Assembly: GCF_964340395.1 (NCBI RefSeq)
Contig: NC_135567.1
Location: 5,394,899 to 5,458,898 of the forward strand
DNA: 64,000 bases
Origin: Glandiceps talaboti
Lineage: Eukaryota; Hemichordata; Enteropneusta; Spengelidae
Direction: 5' to 3'
Under the pieces are notes generated by a model, which was not told where the DNA came from, did no database searches, and worked only from the letters and a program-made list of their open reading frames with translations. Every line of letters begins with the position of its first letter. The first letter of the stretch is position 1. Of the stretch, positions 36,538 to 47,362 are shown one piece after another. Both the position numbers and the translations under genes were made by a program.

Positions 36538-36572
<35 letters not shown>

Positions 36573-36636
36573 ACAGACAGACAGACAGACAGAAAGACAG
36601 ACACTTTGCCATGCCATGCCCAGTTCAGTTGTGCTA
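35390..36636 (+). mobile_element. Full-length TAGCACAACTG-family element (1247 bp)
   Basis: Opens with TAGCACAACTG (35390-35400) and closes with CAGTTGTGCTA (36626-36636). Between: a tandem array of GGGCGTGG modules (35480-35990), a 3' block of 'aatttgcatat', 'tttcagcccaatctgc' and 'ttttgaccaaaaa' words repeated about three times, then (CA)n and (GACA)n at 36540-36604. No coding capacity. Sub-terminal inverted repeats, internal tandem modules and microsatellite are the layout of Helentron-derived HINE elements; that assignment is inference. Confidence 0.8.
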
Positions 36637-36789
36637 AAAAGACAAATTACAACAATTTGGGAAGGGTCAAAACAGGTGTATATATATATTCAGGCCATAG
36701 ATATATGTGTTGGTGTATATTTGGCAATAAATAAGTCATTTTAACACATTGAAAGTATGAAGTAAACAAACAAATAATAATAGCAAAGA

Positions 36790-39700
36790 CATAAAACACA
36801 ACATGTATCTCATCTCAGAAGTTTGGCACTCAATCAAAGCCTCAGGAATTCAGTCCAAGCCCTTCACTCACCGAGGAGTAAGGGCTGGCTCAAGAAAGTT
36901 AAAGTCATCAAAGTTCAACTACAATGCACTTATCAAAGTTCCACTTATGCATCAGAGGACCATTAATCGGAATAACACTCTTAAAGTTTGTAGCTGGAAT
37001 GCTCAGTCTGCACGTAATAAAGCAAGTGAGATTTCTGATTATATCTTGGAAAACAAAATTGACATTCTTGCTATTACCGAGTCATGGTTGAAAGAAACTG
37101 GTGATGAAGCAGTCATTTGTGAATTAACACCAACCGGTTATTCTTTCAGACATTACCCTCGTATCAAATCAACAGGTGGTGGAATTGCTTTAATACACAA
37201 GTCAACTATCACAGTCAGTAACTGGAAACCTCTTTCTAATTTTAACTCATTTGAAGCTGTTGAAGTCAAACTCTGCAGTAAAGCTATAAATACCAAAATT
37301 GTGATTGTTTACCGACCGCCCCCAAATACTAAGAACAAACTAACGGTGGCTAATTTTATGACTGAATTCGGATCATTATTGGAAACAACTTCATCTTTCT
37401 CTGGCAACTTACTAGTATTGGGAGATTTCAATTTCCACTGGGAGAAAGTCACTGAGACTAAAACACGGAACTTTATGGACCTGATGGAGTCGTTTGACTT
37501 AAAACAACTTGTACGTGAATCAACCCATATCCGTGGACACATGTTAGATTTAGTTTTCACAAACGTTGCCTCCATTATCCACTCCACGTTGATTGATAAA
37601 CTGTATCTCTCGGACCATTTTCCAGTACACATAAAGCTTTTGCTGCCAAAACCACCGTTTCTTCAAACCGAGAAAACATTTCGTCACATTAAAGACATTG
37701 AAATTGACAAGTTCAAAGCTGATCTTGCTTCATCAAATCTGTGCCATTCTACTACAGATGATGTACACACAGCTGTTTCTCTATACAATTCCAACTTAAT
37801 CAACCTTTTGAACAAACACGCGCCTGTAAAGAAGCGACTCTTCACACAACGTCCTGACTCCAAGTGGTACAACACTGATATACTATGTGCAAAAAAGCAA
37901 CGCCGTTCGCTAGAAAAAAAATGGCGAAAAGAAAATCTAGAAATCAACAAACAGTTATTCCGTGATCAGTGCAAGAAAGTGAATTCACTAATCCGTCAAG
38001 CAAAACGTGCTTATTATACTGAGCTCATTGAATATAACAGTCACAATCAGAAAGCCCTTTTCAAGATCATATCAAGTCTGACAAAGGAAAAACCTCGGCT
38101 TCCCACATCTTCGACTCCAACTGCTCTCGCCGAAAGGTTCAGCCATTTCTTCATTGAAAAAATAACTCATATTCGCACAAACCTAGATTCCTGTGGATTG
38201 TCAACTAATTCAACTGTGCCTCAAGTTGCGGCAATGTCACCTGTGACACTGTCAACCTTTGAACCCACGACAACGGAAAAATTAAAGGAAATTATCATGT
38301 CATCACCATCAAAATCATGCAGTCTCGATCCTATACCAACCATCCTTCTCAAAAGTGCCATCGACTCACTACTACCAGAAATCACAAATATAGTTAATTC
38401 TTCGCTACAAACCGGGACTGTCCCAGAGTTACTCAAATTTGCAGTTGTTACACCTCTTCTCAAGAAACCATCTCTGGACCATGAAGTGCTGAAAAACTAT
38501 AGACCGGTTTCAAATCTACCTTTTCTCTCTAAAGTCATTGAAAAGGTAGTTGCAAAACAGGTTACCAACTTTCTCAACGCCAATTCTCTCTTAGAACCAC
38601 TCCAATCTGCATACAAGAAATTCCACAGTACTGAAACAGCACTTGTCAAAGTTCACAATGATATCACTTTATCACTGGATTCTGGAAATGATGTCATCTT
38701 GGTCTTATTGGACTTATCTGCCGCTTTCGACACCATTGATCATAATATTCTCATCACACGTTTGACTGAACTTGGAATTCAAGGCACCGTTCTACACTGG
38801 TTTTCTTCATATCTATCTGGCAGATTCCAATCAGTTGTCATCGAAGGTCATCAATCATCTCCATGTCCACTCCGATTCGGTGTACCCCAAGGTTCTGTAC
38901 TTGGGCCTCTACTGTTCACTCTCTATATAGCACCCCTTGGACAACTTATTCGACATCATCAGTTAAATTTTCATCAATATGCAGATGATAATGAACTCTA
39001 CCTGGCATTTACAAGAAGAGAGACAGCCATCGCTACGTCCAAGATCGAGGACTGCCTGTTGGATATCAAGAAGTGGATGAATACCAACAAGTTAAAATTA
39101 AATGATGACAAGACAGAAATCCTGCACATAAGATCTCGAGTCAGTCGTTCCCAAAATCACATTCAGTCATTAAGCGTTGGGGACAGTACCATACATCCAG
39201 TGGATTATGCTCGCAATATTGGGTTTTGGTTCGACAGCACCCATGAATTTAAACAACACATCATCCGACTCTGTAAGTGCATTTATTTCGATATTCGCCG
39301 CATTGGATTCATTCGTAAATACCTTTCCCAGCAGACCTGTTTAAAACTTGTCAACGCTACTCTTTCCTCAAAGCTTGATTACGCTAATGCCCTATTATTT
39401 GGACTACCGTCATCCAGCATTAATCTATTACAGAGAGCTCAAAACTCTGCTGCGCGGCTAATTGCACAAGTGAAGAAACATGAACACATTTCTCCGATTC
39501 TGATGAAATTCCACTGGCTCCCTGTAATATATAGAATCAAATTCAAGATTTTACTTCTTACCTACAAAGCTTTGAACGGCACCGCACCTGACTACCTCAC
39601 TACACTCATCGAACTTAATAAACCAACCAGATCTCTCCGCTCAAGTGACAAAGTTTCTCTTAAAACTCCACGAACAAGACTCAGATTCTATGGTGATCGT

Positions 39701-39906
39701 TCTTTCTCATATGCCGCTGCTACCTTGTGGAATGATCTTCCAAGTCATATTCGATCAGCATCAAGTACTGAAATTTTCAAATCTAGGCTAAAGACCTACT
39801 TTTTTGAGAGAGCATATTTAAGTGACACTTTGTAAAGCGCCAGTGAACATTTTAAATGGATACCAGGCGCTATATAAATCTGTTATCATATCATATCATA
39901 TCATAC
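36790..39906 (+). mobile_element. L2-clade non-LTR retrotransposon with intact ORF2
   Basis: One long ORF (36803-39835) followed at once by a 3' end of about 70 bp: the stop lies in TGTAAAGCGCC, pairing GCGC at 39837-39840 with GCGC at 39867-39870, then GCTATATAAAT and a (ATCAT)n tail at 39883-39906. This GCGC stem plus short repeat tail is the hallmark of L2/UnaL2-type 3' ends recognised by their own reverse transcriptase. The 5' end is near 36780 and no ORF1 is seen, so the element may be 5'-truncated or single-ORF. Confidence 0.9.
36803..39835 (+). CDS. L2 ORF2 polyprotein: APE endonuclease and reverse transcriptase, 1010 aa
   Basis: ATG at 36803, no stop or frameshift for 1010 codons. 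N-terminal APE endonuclease: WNAQSARNK at 65-73, TESWL at 92-96, VYRPPP near 170, LGDFNFHW near 206 and SDHFPV near 270, with all catalytic positions present. A basic linker (KKQRRSLEKKWRKE) follows. Reverse transcriptase: SLDPIPT near 506, NYRPVSNLPFLSKVIEK near 565, DLSAAFDTIDH near 637 (first Asp), GVPQGSVLGPLLF near 693, YADD at 726-729, LNDDKTEIL after it. The C-terminal thumb has RAQNSAARLI, FHWLPV.YRI, APDYL and the RLRFYGDRSFSYAA box. It nicks DNA and copies its own RNA at the nick. The start codon choice is open, since an upstream ORF or 5' UTR was not found. It looks recent and potentially active. Confidence 0.93.
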   Translation: MYLISEVWHSIKASGIQSKPFTHRGVRAGSRKLKSSKFNYNALIKVPLMHQRTINRNNTLKVCSWNAQSARNKASEISDYILENKIDILAITESWLKETGDEAVICELTPTGYSFRHYPRIKSTGGGIALIHKSTITVSNWKPLSNFNSFEAVEVKLCSKAINTKIVIVYRPPPNTKNKLTVANFMTEFGSLLETTSSFSGNLLVLGDFNFHWEKVTETKTRNFMDLMESFDLKQLVRESTHIRGHMLDLVFTNVASIIHSTLIDKLYLSDHFPVHIKLLLPKPPFLQTEKTFRHIKDIEIDKFKADLASSNLCHSTTDDVHTAVSLYNSNLINLLNKHAPVKKRLFTQRPDSKWYNTDILCAKKQRRSLEKKWRKENLEINKQLFRDQCKKVNSLIRQAKRAYYTELIEYNSHNQKALFKIISSLTKEKPRLPTSSTPTALAERFSHFFIEKITHIRTNLDSCGLSTNSTVPQVAAMSPVTLSTFEPTTTEKLKEIIMSSPSKSCSLDPIPTILLKSAIDSLLPEITNIVNSSLQTGTVPELLKFAVVTPLLKKPSLDHEVLKNYRPVSNLPFLSKVIEKVVAKQVTNFLNANSLLEPLQSAYKKFHSTETALVKVHNDITLSLDSGNDVILVLLDLSAAFDTIDHNILITRLTELGIQGTVLHWFSSYLSGRFQSVVIEGHQSSPCPLRFGVPQGSVLGPLLFTLYIAPLGQLIRHHQLNFHQYADDNELYLAFTRRETAIATSKIEDCLLDIKKWMNTNKLKLNDDKTEILHIRSRVSRSQNHIQSLSVGDSTIHPVDYARNIGFWFDSTHEFKQHIIRLCKCIYFDIRRIGFIRKYLSQQTCLKLVNATLSSKLDYANALLFGLPSSSINLLQRAQNSAARLIAQVKKHEHISPILMKFHWLPVIYRIKFKILLLTYKALNGTAPDYLTTLIELNKPTRSLRSSDKVSLKTPRTRLRFYGDRSFSYAAATLWNDLPSHIRSASSTEIFKSRLKTYFFERAYLSDTL

Positions 39907-40048
39907 TATCTTAACATAGCACATTTTTAAGAACAGGCAAAGTCAGAGAGGCCAAGCCAAAATGATTTTGTCTCATGCCATTTTGTTATTTGTGCAATTT
40001 TTTAAACTAAATTTATTGTGCAGCTATACTTTAAATTACCTAACAACA

Positions 40049-40746
40049 TACACAGGGAACCTTGCACACCCCTGTTATTAACATTCATATACCTAGGACA
40101 GCATTGTGCACAAAGCTGTACCATCTCAGTGGAGCCACGGGGGCTGTACCAGCTATGTGTACAATATCTCTCTAACAGCTATAGCCAACACACTAGGTGT
40201 AACATATACTGTACCTAGATTAGACATATGTATGCCACTGGTATGGCAACATTAATGTAACACGGATGTGAAAAAATAGCAATGCAGCGTAATTAATTTA
40301 TGTTTTTACAACATCCATGTACAAGAGGTTTTTCCCACAGCCATGTACCAGCTATGTTAGTATAGCTGTAACATAGGTATTTCCCACAGCCATGTACCAG
40401 CTATGTGAGCAATGCTAGAGATATGAACAAAATGGTTGCCACAGGGTATTATTCCACCATAGCTGTTACATGTATGTGCACAACTGTGTGCTAGGTATGC
40501 AGTATACACAGCTATGGTACTCGGATGTGCAAAACAGTCTTGGCACAGGGAAGGTATTCCACATACATCCAACAAGCATATTTTTCACAACCATGTATCA
40601 GGGCTGTGGAAAAATTTACCCTTTAAAGGGATTGTGAGGCACATAGGTGGTACATAGCTGTGCTCTTCTTCCTAGCACTAGGATGTGGTCATATCCTAGC
40701 AATATGATGTGCACATCCTGCTAGGATGTACAAGGTTCCCAGTGTA
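40049..40746. mobile_element. MITE-like element, copy 2 (698 bp)
   Basis: Ends TACACAGGGAACCTTG and CAAGGTTCCCAGTGTA are inverted (18 of 20 outer bases match), with TA at both borders suggesting a TA target. Related along its length to 30589-31210, with a longer 3' part. No ORF. Confidence 0.85.
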
Positions 40747-40754
40747 ACGATGCT

Positions 40755-41380
40755 ATTTCCTTTCCTTAAAAGTTGTATTTTTTAATATTAATAAATATAT
40801 TTACATATATACCTGAAACTGTCCTATAATACCTTTATATGGTGACCACTGGCCTTGCATTTTGTACTGACCAATGCAACTACCCTATATCATAAATCTA
40901 TCCTGAAAGTTCAGACACAAATTGCATTTGCAAGTACAGCCTGTTTTTTGAAAAACATTGCGCCCCCAGTGGCAAGATTTACAGTCCTGTTTTTTTGCGG
41001 TCGACATTTATCCATTTTAGAAAAATTATTCCTGTTTTGTTACTTTTGGGAATTTTTTTTACCAAATTCGATATGTGTGTATTTGTTAGCATGTCAAATA
41101 ACATATTAGTTGTTATTGTTGGAAAATTTTGTTTCATTTTTTATTTATTTAAATTGTTATTATTATATATCTTTATAAATTTTATCAATTCACATCCATT
41201 TAAAAAAATAAATTTTATCAATTCACGTCCAATTTTTACAGACTACATCCCCACCAAACATCAAATTGGTCCCACTAGTTTCAGATATTAAAATTTATTT
41301 ACAGAGAGAAAGACAGAAATATGGATATGTTACCATGTCTAAAGCTTGGTAACATCTTATTGTTTAGTTGTGCAAAAATA
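40755..41380 (+). repeat. Diverged TAGCACAACTG-family 3' part
   Basis: Shares 'tgaccaatgcaac', 'cccccagtggcaagattta' and the ending TTTAGTTGTGCAAAAA with family members (compare 57.47-57.66 kb). The middle is T-rich with two copies of 'aattttatcaattcac' at about 41175-41225. 5' motif absent. Confidence 0.55.
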
Positions 41381-42427
41381 CTGTGTTTTCAAGTGACTTT
41401 GTAGGGATTAACAGTGGTTCCTCAGAAGAGCAGGGACAATAGTAATCCATAGCATCTATTTTGTGCGATACAGTTGGTATGAAATATGAGATACAGGTAA
41501 CAGTATGAGTTTGGGTTTGGAGGTCTCAGAGAAGTACCATTTTATACACAGTCCTCTTCCCCCAGGTCCGCCAATCTCGATTTGTTGTATTTTCCCTACG
41601 TAGTCTTTTTTCAATCCATGTTTCAATATACAGTGGTGCCAAACGTAAAACTTTATTGTGCATGCGAGAGCAAATACATTTTTAATAGCCGAGGGAAATT
41701 GATTTTGACTGAGTAGCACTTGACCCCAAAGCCATGCTATAGGGTCTATGATAACACCCAGGATGAAACATGGATGTCATAGTAACTTGATGATCATATT
41801 GAAAATAAAATAGCGTGCCTGATTTAGAGAGCTTTTGACGAAGTTTTGTCAAGAAACACGCTCACATTTTCCAATTCACATGGTACCTCACAGATTTACT
41901 CCATATTGACTAATTCAGTGATGAACAATTGAGTATCGAATCCTGGCAGGCTTGTAGGTTATTTAGCCAAACACAATTAAATATATTTAATATTCTTTTC
42001 ATGTTTATAGCATTTTTATTGTAAAGGCAGAAGATGTTTATGATATATGCTTGAAATTGCGACAAAATAGTTGTAAGACTGTCAAGATTAAAACTACTTT
42101 AACAAAATATCTATCAGATTTAGCACTATGGCAGATGATTAACTTTTTAGAGAATTGTATGCAAATGTCTATAAAACTTCTATCGACGAATTTGTGTAAA
42201 ACATGTAAAAATCAAACTAATTAAAAATATTTTAGAATTTCTATAATAGTCTACAAAAGCACTATAAAACCTTTTTGTAAGGGTAGCTGTTTTTTATGAA
42301 AATATGCAAGTACTTACCTTATCAACTTGACAAATTACAGTCAAATATTCTCTGATGTCTCATTGGGATGGGTGTATATGTCACAAAGTAGATAAATAAC
42401 ATATTAGTTCATCTAAAATCAACTTAC
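41381..42427. other. Non-coding intron-like DNA
   Basis: Nothing recognised. It lies directly downstream (minus strand) of the ankyrin exon donor. Confidence 0.5.
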
Positions 42428-42526
42428 GCCATCAACTTCATTTACTTGGGCCCCAGCTTCCAGCAACAATTTACAGATATCCAAATACCCCTTGAAAGCA
42501 CCCCAATGTAGACTTGTCCGTTCTCC
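42428..42526 (-). CDS. Internal exon encoding one ankyrin repeat
   Basis: Minus strand: acceptor TTTAATTATAG (ending 42527), 99 open nucleotides, then donor GTAAGT (42427-42422). The 33 residues are one ankyrin repeat: TSLHWGAFKGYLDICKLLLE, then AGAQVNEV. Phase 0 at both ends, cut four residues after VN and three before TSLH, the same positions as in the exon at 1567-1665. Joined to it, the spacing between VN and the next TPLH is seven residues, the normal ankyrin consensus. Ankyrin stacks mediate protein-protein binding. No other exon of this type was found between the two, so a very long intron or two related genes remain possible. Confidence 0.9.
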
Positions 42527-42529
42527 CTA

Positions 42530-44250
42530 TAATTAAAGGATACAATTTACTAATCCTCTTGTTATAATATTGCAATGTATTATATCAATAATTATGATTG
42601 TAATATCTTTGTGTAAATATACAAATATTTTCTTGAAATGTTTCCTAAGTCTCATTATTATTATTATATAGATTGATTAATGAGTAGGGTCAGTAATTGT
42701 GAGTGACTGTCGGGTCCCACAGCCGCCGACCACCGTGAGCTGGATCCTGCTGTTGACAAAATGAAGAATGCACACACGCAACCACTTGTTTGTTGACATT
42801 TGCTGACTCAACATCTTAGTTCTCACTAGATAAGATTATACAAAATCACCTTTACCCTCTAGAAATTCATTTGGCATGAGTAGCATTTTAAAAAACAACA
42901 CAAAGAGAACACAACAAATACTAATACAAATACTTGGTTTCCAGGGATCTCTGCCTATGTGAATGTTGATGATATGCCTAGATTGCTATAATCAGTTCTG
43001 ACTTCATATTTCTGATTGTGAACTTGACAACTTCAAAACAAGGCCACATGGCTGAAACTAAGTGCAATGTTTTCTGGAAGTACTCAGTGCTTGCATTGAA
43101 TGTGGTAGAATAAAAAAATTCAATCAATGAAATAGGATCCTTCCAATTGTCTATTGACTTTCATTACCTCAAAACAAGCTGTACCCAAATGAAATATGCA
43201 TAAAATACACATAAATCATAAGTTCAACATGTGTATTTCTCTGTGCTCTTGGTAAACAGGATTTTGTAAGGCGAGCCAACAATGTATTGTGGGTAATGTC
43301 TCATACTGCGTATGACTTGGTAGGGAAACCCGAGATTAGTCAATGAAGAAAGAAACCTACTGTGCCCCAGGTAAATCAACAGTTCCAAGTGGGCCCTCTA
43401 GGCCCCCTGGAACTATCAGCACATACAGACAAACTAACGACAGAAACCCGAACGTCTAAATATAGATAAAATTATACAAAGCAGATAATAGTCTCTGTTA
43501 CCCAGACTCTTGCCATAGAGGGCTCCATCCCCAGCAGTGGTGGATCCCTCAATGGCAAGAGTCTGGGTAATCAAGACTAACATATATGTTGCATCAAAGG
43601 TTGGTGCAAAAGAATCAGGTCAGATGATGGGTATATTCTATGCTTTGTAACTGTGGATTATTTCCATCATTGGGCGTGCACCTGATGCAACAGTGGACGG
43701 ACATGTTTTCTCTGTGCTCCTGAAACATAAAGCTATCCAGTACACCTTTGAAGCAACTCCTGCCAATTAAACTGGTATTCTAACTTCCTGATTAGAATAC
43801 CTGTGGCACGGCAGTTGAAGTCTACCGAAGGAACCTAAAGTAAACCTGTCAAGTGCCGTAATTTAACATATGTCATTTAGTACGGTGATAAGTTATTCAG
43901 TAGTAGCCCAATGTCATAGCCACTGCCATTTTGTCAAGTTGCATTCCAGTAACCAGAAAAGCTGCTTGCTACTCTTAATCTGTTAGAGTTCTCAATGTGT
44001 CGTGTCATGTGAGTGATGTAACTGTCCTAAGTTGGAAGCTTCTTGCTATTGTTTTTCCTGTTTTTAGGCTGTTTACTTTTAATACTACGACATTTTCACT
44101 CAACCCGTCCTATTTTTAACTTTGATGTTTCCTATGTAATTCAAATGTTCAATTGATACAGTAAATAAGTTCCTATCATATTCAATGTACATGGTCCTAT
44201 ATCACTACAATTCCACGAGTATCTGCACTAACCCTGAACTACTACTTATA
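42530..44250. other. Non-coding DNA with two short foldbacks
   Basis: A hairpin at 43381-43414 pairs AGTTCCA/TGGAACT and GGGCC/GGCCC. A larger one pairs TTACCCAGACTCTTGCCAT (43498-43516) perfectly with 43552-43570 and continues imperfectly inward. No gene recognised. Confidence 0.6.
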
Positions 44251-44261
44251 CCAGTCCAATC

Positions 44262-44513
44262 ATGTCTCTTGCAATGTCCCGACCAATGAGAACAAAGAAA
44301 CCTCCACAAATTTACACTCCTTCAAAATCAAAATATCTTGACGGTAACAGAACTAACACCAAGTATTCAATGAATACCAGAAAAACCATTACCAAGAAAA
44401 ATGAAGCAGCTTCAAGAGTATTACATTGTGAAACTAAAATAATTGGAGGTGGTGTTGTACTAACTTTATCTGCTGCTGCATGTGAGCTCATAAATAACTG
44501 TTTTGTTGACTAA
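44262..44513 (+). pseudogene. Small basic ORF at the 5' end of the retroelement
   Basis: 83 codons from ATG 44262, rich in Lys/Thr (RPMRTKKPPQIYTPSKSK). Probably 5' leader or ORF1 N-terminus of the following element; no domain seen. It could also be unrelated. Confidence 0.3.
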
Positions 44514-44813
44514 TATAAAGATAAACATACTACAATGCATTCAAAGATATATAATAATGGTCTTGAATGTGAACGTTCTCTGTCAATTAAAGCATCTCCA
44601 TGTGGCAAACAGCTCTTGAGAATCAACCTATATCACACAACATCAAAATTATGATAAACGGAAGCAAAATAGACCAGTTCCTAGTTAATGATCTCCATTA
44701 TATCTTACAACTGATATAATATAACTTTCCTGATTTAAAACAAATCAATAAAATGCACAAGCTATCTTGCATCAGAAATCAGTGAACAATATACCAAATT
44801 CCAAAAGAAAAGG

Positions 44814-45473
44814 ATGTCCAAGAGTAACTCACCAGGTAGTACCAAAAATACACATATCACAACCCCTCATCCAGCAGATACAATCATGATTACCAATGAA
44901 AATCAACAAGATCAACAAAATCAACAACTTCAACAATTTCATAAAGGATGTGATATACAGCATAATAATGGATCAACAACTACACAAAACAATGATAAAA
45001 CAAAGACATCGGATGCTCAAAATTTACATTATCACCTCCAGTCACCTGTATCTAACCCTCCGCATGATACATCATACAGCTCAACTCATGATGGAAGTGA
45101 TAGTACAAGCATACATGTTATAATATGTGCAGTATGTAAAAACATCAATGGTAATCCACCATCAATCCAATGTTCTAAATGCTCTTCTTGGTTGCATCTC
45201 CAGTACGAGAATCTCCCCCTAAACTCTCCAAATGTAATAAATGAAGACATGACATATGACTGTCAAACATGCTGCAAAGTCGATGAATACCAATGGAATA
45301 CAATACTTTTGAAGAATCAATCTTGTTTGACAATGACCACCCCTGCCAAAAAGGAACAGCTTGTATCTACTGCAACTAACACCGATATCATAGACTTTGA
45401 AAAAAAATTCAACAAAAGGACAAGAAGATTAAAGAATTTGAAAAGAAACTCTCACAAAAAGACTTTGGGATAA
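44814..45473 (+). pseudogene. Retroelement ORF1 with a PHD-like zinc finger
   Basis: 219 codons from ATG 44814. Residues 1-100 are Gln/Asn/Thr-rich and disordered. Residues 105-153 form a PHD-type finger: C105, C108, C120, C123, H128, then Tyr 131 where a Cys ligand is expected, then C150 and C153. The WLHLQYENLP core is typical of PHD fingers in ORF1 proteins of some CR1-like elements. A Lys-rich end follows, and the coding appears to continue in another frame after 45473 (KLEQKIQEL). The lost sixth ligand and the broken frame mean the finger is not functional here. Confidence 0.7.
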
Positions 45474-46469
45474 AAGATAAGAGCCAACAGACTAATTACA
45501 CAGGAGACTATATTTTAAAACTGGAACAGAAAATCCAAGAACTGGAGAACTAAAATCGTTTACTTAAACTGGAAATAACCACATTTACAAAGTAGCAAAT
45601 GCAACCAGAATGATATTCAACAAACTCAGTACAATGAAGCACAACAGTATCATCCTCATCATCAACAACACATTTCACCATATAGTACTTGTCAACAGTA
45701 CAACAACCAGAGAATTCGGCTAGACGTTCATGTAATGATAACACTTCAATATTACTCAGACTCTCCAGTATTGAAAAAAAGATACAGCAACTTTGCATAT
45801 CTACTTTAGAGAAAGATCTGGATAAAATTTCCATGGTCATCATGATGGCAACCAACGACGTTGTCACAAAGGTTACGGTCAACCTAACCAACAGCATAGA
45901 CATAAAACTACATCTGCTGAATATGATAATGTTACTTCAATAAATCTTCAAAGAACCAACAACAACTACAATTATTAGTCAGTTACATAGAAATGACAAC
46001 ACTTCAGATGTAGTTTCTGAACAAAATCAAATCTAGTTTGTATGCATCAAGTAGTGGAACAAAAACTTCTACAAGTCCCTAATGTAATACTGACACAATA
46101 TAACAAACAGAAAGATGTTTCACCAGCTGCCTCTTGCATCAGAACCAACATAAATACCAAAACACAACAGACAGTACATATAAATGGACCATCCCAAACG
46201 AATACAACATCTCCAGAGAGCAACGATGTAAGAACACAGAACCATCCGATATCTTGTGTATGCAAACCTGTTCTTAGTACTATGCCAGACACTCAACAGA
46301 GCTGTAGAGGAGCAACGTGAACAAACAACAACAACACAGATTTCAACAAGAGGTAACAATCAATGATTGCGTAGTCACGCGTCATCGAAAAACACAAAGA
46401 AGACGATGAAGGAACTCCAACAAAATCATTCTACCAGCCCTTTACGTAACAAGCAAACATGAAATACCA

Positions 46470-47362
46470 ACATTCAACAGATTAAAATAGCATCCTTTAA
46501 CATCAAGAACATCAAAGCTAATGCCAACTATACTGCGAGAATTTTACATGAAGTACATATATTATGCCTACAAAAACATTGGCTATATGAATTCAAGAAA
46601 CCAGTTATAAATGTACTATTTCCAACTCACACAGTTTTTAGTAAATTTGAAGACCACCATTCCTCCAACTCAGAGGCCAAGAGGCTTTGGTGGTGTTGCA
46701 ATAATATGGAATGGGCAGTTAGACAGTATAATCACAACCCATCCTGATAGATCCACTAACATCTGCATGATTACTATCAACAGTAAAACACCAATTTGTT
46801 TAATTAAAGTGTACATGCCATCAAGAAATTCAAAGTGTACATGCCATCAAGAAATTCAATTATTTGGAGAATTCAAGTTTTATTATGTACTTGACGAATT
46901 AGCTGAAATAATCGATACGTTTTCATACCATTTCAGAATTGTTAATGCTGGAGATATCAATGATTCATTACACCGCAATCCTTCTACTACTCGTGATAGG
47001 AAATTCCAAGCCTTTTGTAGGGGTCATCTACTCTTATTACACAGTAACTATCCAATTAAAGATACATTTCAACATGACAATATGAATGACACATCACCAA
47101 TAGACTATATTCTTGAACAATCCAGTAATGGCCCTAGATGTCTACAACATATTCATATCTATGATGAAAGTGCCGATAACTTATCTGACCATGTTCCTGT
47201 TAAAGCTACAACAAGTTTACATCCTTACCCACAAATGAACAGTAACTGTGCCATTTCCCCTAAGGAGCCAACAAAAAGTGACCTTCCACCTAAAGTTATC
47301 TGGGAAAAATCAACAATGATATCTACTTTGACAAACTTAGACTGTATCTACCCAGATTTATA
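46470..47362 (+). pseudogene. Retroelement endonuclease domain, frameshifted
   Basis: IKIASFNIKNIKANANYTA and HILCLQKHWL near 46480-46580 are the first strand and the Glu-loop (Glu replaced). After a shift near 46660, RPRGFGGVAIIW, VYMPSRNS, VNAGDINDS (counterpart of GDFN) and LSDHVPVKA (Asp-His pair) follow. A short direct duplication (about 21 nt) at 46808-46859 repeats 'gtacatgccatcaagaaatt'. An APE-type nuclease of the element, inactive. Confidence 0.7.

Noticed and set aside
35390-36636. Canonical Helitron ends (5' TC, 3' CTRR)
   Set aside because: Ends read TAG...CTA with variable next bases, so only a Helentron-like comparison is offered.
37309-38463. Minus-strand frames inside the L2 ORF2
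   Set aside because: Shadows of the plus-strand coding sequence.
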